Both the position numbers and the translations under genes were made by a program. This document shows positions 62,329 through 64,000 of a DNA stretch of 64,000 bases, piece by piece. Location: the NCBI GenBank assembly GCA_963730395.1, contig CAVSSK010000030.1:62001-126000 (forward strand). The letters are read 5' to 3'. The first letter of the stretch is position 1. The number at the start of each line of letters is the position of its first letter. Below the pieces are notes generated by a model, which saw only the letters and a program-made list of their open reading frames with translations, made no database searches and had not been told where the DNA came from. The stretch comes from Bog-473 sp963730395 (GTDB taxonomy: Bacteria; Actinomycetota; Acidimicrobiia; Acidimicrobiales; RAAP-2).

Positions 62329-62772
62329 GTGTCCGTCACCTCGGAGCCGAGGTCGTCATCGAGAGCGGTGAGCCCTGACGTCACCGCCCAGGTGGAGTAC
62401 CGGATCGTGCGCAACGGCCTGGTCCGCGAGGTCGAGCGGGGCAAGGTGCTCCGGACCGACGTCTGCGACGCCCACCCCGAGCTGCTGCGGGCGGCCCGCA
62501 ACGTGGGGCGGCCGACCAAGGAGGTCTGCCCCATCTGCGACGACGGCCGGCTCGTCACGGTGACCTTCGTCTTCGGGGCCAAGCTGCCGCCGGGTGGCCG
62601 CTGCCCCGGCACCGCGGCGGAGCTGAAGGCATTGTGCCGGCGCCCCGAGCCGGTGCTCTGCTACGAGGTCGAGGTGTGCCCGTCGTGCGCGTGGCACCAC
62701 CTGATGCGCAAGTACCCCGCCGGCGGCGGCAAGGCGAGCGCCAAGGGCAAGAAGCCGGCGCCGGCCCCGTGA
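62329..62772 (+). CDS. DUF5318-type zinc-ribbon protein
   Basis: The 147-residue soluble protein has two cysteine pairs suited to one zinc ion: VCPICDDGRLVTVTFVFG and VEVCPSCAWHHLMRKY. The N-terminal part (VEYRIVRNGLVREVERGKVL, then DVCDAHPELLRAARNVG) matches DUF5318, found next to ino1/padR and ponA genes in actinobacteria. The C-terminal tail is Lys/Ala-rich. GTG 62329 is assumed to be the start. The stop overlaps the panB GTG. Function unknown; nucleic-acid binding is possible. Confidence 0.8.
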   Translation: MSVTSEPRSSSRAVSPDVTAQVEYRIVRNGLVREVERGKVLRTDVCDAHPELLRAARNVGRPTKEVCPICDDGRLVTVTFVFGAKLPPGGRCPGTAAELKALCRRPEPVLCYEVEVCPSCAWHHLMRKYPAGGGKASAKGKKPAPAP

Positions 62773-63608
62773 ACGACAGGCCCGTCACCGTCCCCACCTT
62801 GCGGGCGCGCAAGCGGCGCAACGGCGACACCCCGATCGTCATGGTCACCGCCTACGACGAGCCCGGCGCGCGCATCGTCTCCGAGGCCGGTGCCGACATC
62901 ATCCTGGTCGGTGACTCGGTCGCCAACACCGTGCTCGGCTACGAGGACACGCTGCACGTCGACATCGACGTGATGGCGCACCACACCGCCGCGGTGGCCC
63001 GCGCCGGGCCGCGCTGCCTGATCCTCGGGGACATGCCCTGGATGAGCTACCACCTCTCGCCGGAGGACGCGGTGCGCAACGCCGCCACCCTGATCCGCGC
63101 CGGCGCGCACGCGGTGAAGCTCGAGGGCGGCCGGGCCCGCCTCCCGGCCGTCGAGGCCATCATCCGGGCCGAGATCCCGGTGATGGGGCATCTCGGCCTG
63201 ACCCCCCAGTCGGTGTTGGCCATGGGCGGCTTCCGGGTCCAGGGCAAGACCGCGGACGCAGCCGGCGCGCTGCTCGACGCCGCCAAGGCGCTGAGCGCAG
63301 CCGGCTGCTTCGCCTTCGTGATCGAGGGAGTGCCCGACGTCGTCGGGGCCGCCGTGACCGAGGCCCTCGACGTGCCGACCATCGGCATCGGGGCCGGCGC
63401 CGCCTGTGACGGCCAGGTCCTGGTCTTCCACGACCTGCTGGGGCTCGGCAAGGGGACCCCGCCCAAGTTCGTGCGCCAGTACGCCGACGTCGGGCGCATC
63501 GCCACCGAGGCCATCGCCGCCTTCGCCGAGGACGTGCGCAACGGCACCTTCCCGAACGACGCCGAGAGCTACCACGCCCCGGCGGGCCTGGGCGACGCCC
63601 TGGCCTGA
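62769..63608 (+). CDS. panB: 3-Methyl-2-oxobutanoate hydroxymethyltransferase
   Basis: The protein has 279 residues. It catalyses the first committed step of pantothenate synthesis, adding a hydroxymethyl group from methylenetetrahydrofolate to 2-oxoisovalerate. Motifs include VMVTAYDEPGARIVSEAGAD, ILVGDSVANTVLGYEDT (metal-binding aspartate), LILGDMPWMSYH, AVKLEGGRARLPAVEAI, PVMGHLGLTPQSV and PTIGIGAGAACDGQVLVFHD. The GTG start overlaps the preceding stop (GTGA). No panC or panD is seen nearby. Confidence 0.95.
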   Translation: MNDRPVTVPTLRARKRRNGDTPIVMVTAYDEPGARIVSEAGADIILVGDSVANTVLGYEDTLHVDIDVMAHHTAAVARAGPRCLILGDMPWMSYHLSPEDAVRNAATLIRAGAHAVKLEGGRARLPAVEAIIRAEIPVMGHLGLTPQSVLAMGGFRVQGKTADAAGALLDAAKALSAAGCFAFVIEGVPDVVGAAVTEALDVPTIGIGAGAACDGQVLVFHDLLGLGKGTPPKFVRQYADVGRIATEAIAAFAEDVRNGTFPNDAESYHAPAGLGDALA

Positions 63609-63642
63609 GGCCGACTAACATGGCCGCCCGCAACAGACCCTG

Positions 63643-63675
63643 CTCCTGACCGTCAGGGGCCCGGGCTCGTCCCGG
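63643..63675 (+). promoter_or_regulatory. Two small hairpins in the rpsF leader
   Basis: The 89-base leader of rpsF contains a 7-base-pair stem with a CCG loop (CTCCTGA at 63643-63649 paired with TCAGGGG at 63653-63659) and a second stem, CCGGG/CCCGG, at 63661-63675. Leaders of rpsF operons are often bound by S6:S18 through a CCG-containing hairpin, which gives this weak support as an autoregulatory element. Confidence 0.3.
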
Positions 63676-63697
63676 TCCAGAGGGAGGTACGCCGCAC

Positions 63698-64000
63698 ATG
63701 CGGCCTTACGAAGTCATGGCCATCTTCGAGGCCACCACCGAGCCCACCGTGATTCAGGGCGTCCTCGACCGCGCCCTGGACGTCATCCGTACCAACGGGG
63801 GCAATCCGGGCGCCATCGACCGCTGGGGGAAGCGCACCTTCGCCTACGAGGTGAACCACAAGCGCGAGGGCTACTACGTCGTGGTCGAGTTCAGCGGCGA
63901 GCCTGAGACGGTGGCGGCCCTCGACCGCATGCTCGGCCTGGCCGACGAGGTGGTGCGCCACAAGGTGGTGCGCCTGCCGGACCACACGGCGGCCGCGTCC
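63698..64000 (+). CDS. rpsF: 30S ribosomal protein S6 (3' end outside window)
   Basis: The first 101 codons of S6 are MRPYEVMAIFEATTEPTVIQ and onward, with GNPGAIDRWGKRTFAYEVNH, KREGYYVVVEFSGEPETVAA and DEVVRHKVVRLPDH, covering the whole conserved ferredoxin-like fold. ATG 63698 follows AGGGAGG. The frame is still open at the window edge, so only a short tail is missing. In actinobacteria it normally leads the rpsF-ssb-rpsR-rplI operon. Confidence 0.95.
   Translation, partial: MRPYEVMAIFEATTEPTVIQGVLDRALDVIRTNGGNPGAIDRWGKRTFAYEVNHKREGYYVVVEFSGEPETVAALDRMLGLADEVVRHKVVRLPDHTAAAS

Overview
The window is about 70% G+C, uses many GTG and some TTG starts, and has the chromosomal origin gene order of Actinomycetota. 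From the right, rpsF, panB, a zinc-ribbon protein, a PadR regulator and ino1 lead to cca, a DUF6049-type protein, murJ, trxB, trxA, a CwlM-like protein, parB, parA, rsmG, khpB/jag, yidC, yidD, rnpA and rpmH. Transcribed the opposite way from the same point are dnaA, dnaN, recF, dciA (DUF721), gyrB and gyrA. This order resembles Mycobacterium, but the flanking genes and protein details suggest a deep actinobacterial lineage, perhaps Acidimicrobiia. That placement is inference. No tRNA, rRNA, CRISPR array, prophage or complete insertion sequence was seen.

Layout. 0-3 kb: end of an MFS drug-efflux gene, a transposase remnant, and an ECF sigma factor with a membrane-protein partner whose 3' end was replaced by the remnant. 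3.3-12.8 kb: two divergent catabolic clusters. One has an FGGY (glycerol-type) kinase, a GlpA-like dehydrogenase and a second FAD oxidoreductase. The other has an amino-acid/choline-type permease, a choline-kinase-like protein and a dimethylglycine/sarcosine-dehydrogenase-like protein. 13-17 kb: hydrolases, an amidohydrolase and a membrane-anchored unknown. 17-24 kb: an MFS transporter, two wax-ester/diacylglycerol acyltransferases and a DevS/DevR (DosS/DosR)-like two-component pair, with DosR-box-like sites in the promoters. 24.5-35 kb: small proteins, a degenerate GGDEF protein, RNase D, an acyl-CoA synthetase, an aldo/keto reductase, a repeat-rich protein, a dCTP deaminase, a D-aminoacylase-type amidohydrolase and signal peptidase I. 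35.6-51 kb: the replication and segregation core. oriC is placed between dnaA and dnaN, and two parS-like sites lie upstream of parA. 51-64 kb: redox, envelope, RNA-processing, inositol and pantothenate genes, ending inside rpsF.

The most interesting signals are as follows. (1) A compact DosRS-like module sits beside tgs-like acyltransferases, with a perfect half DosR box and related inverted repeats. (2) DnaA boxes cluster at the dcd promoter, 10 kb from oriC. (3) The CwlM-like protein has apparently lost two zinc-ligand histidines. (4) A 33-residue DUF6893-like microprotein is tucked against a GGDEF protein with a GGSEL signature. (5) The middle of yidC has strikingly different codon usage. 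(6) About ten genes, including the essential gyrA, carry single-base frameshifts, some at G/C homopolymers. This points to base-calling errors rather than true gene decay, so the disrupted genes below should be read with that in mind.
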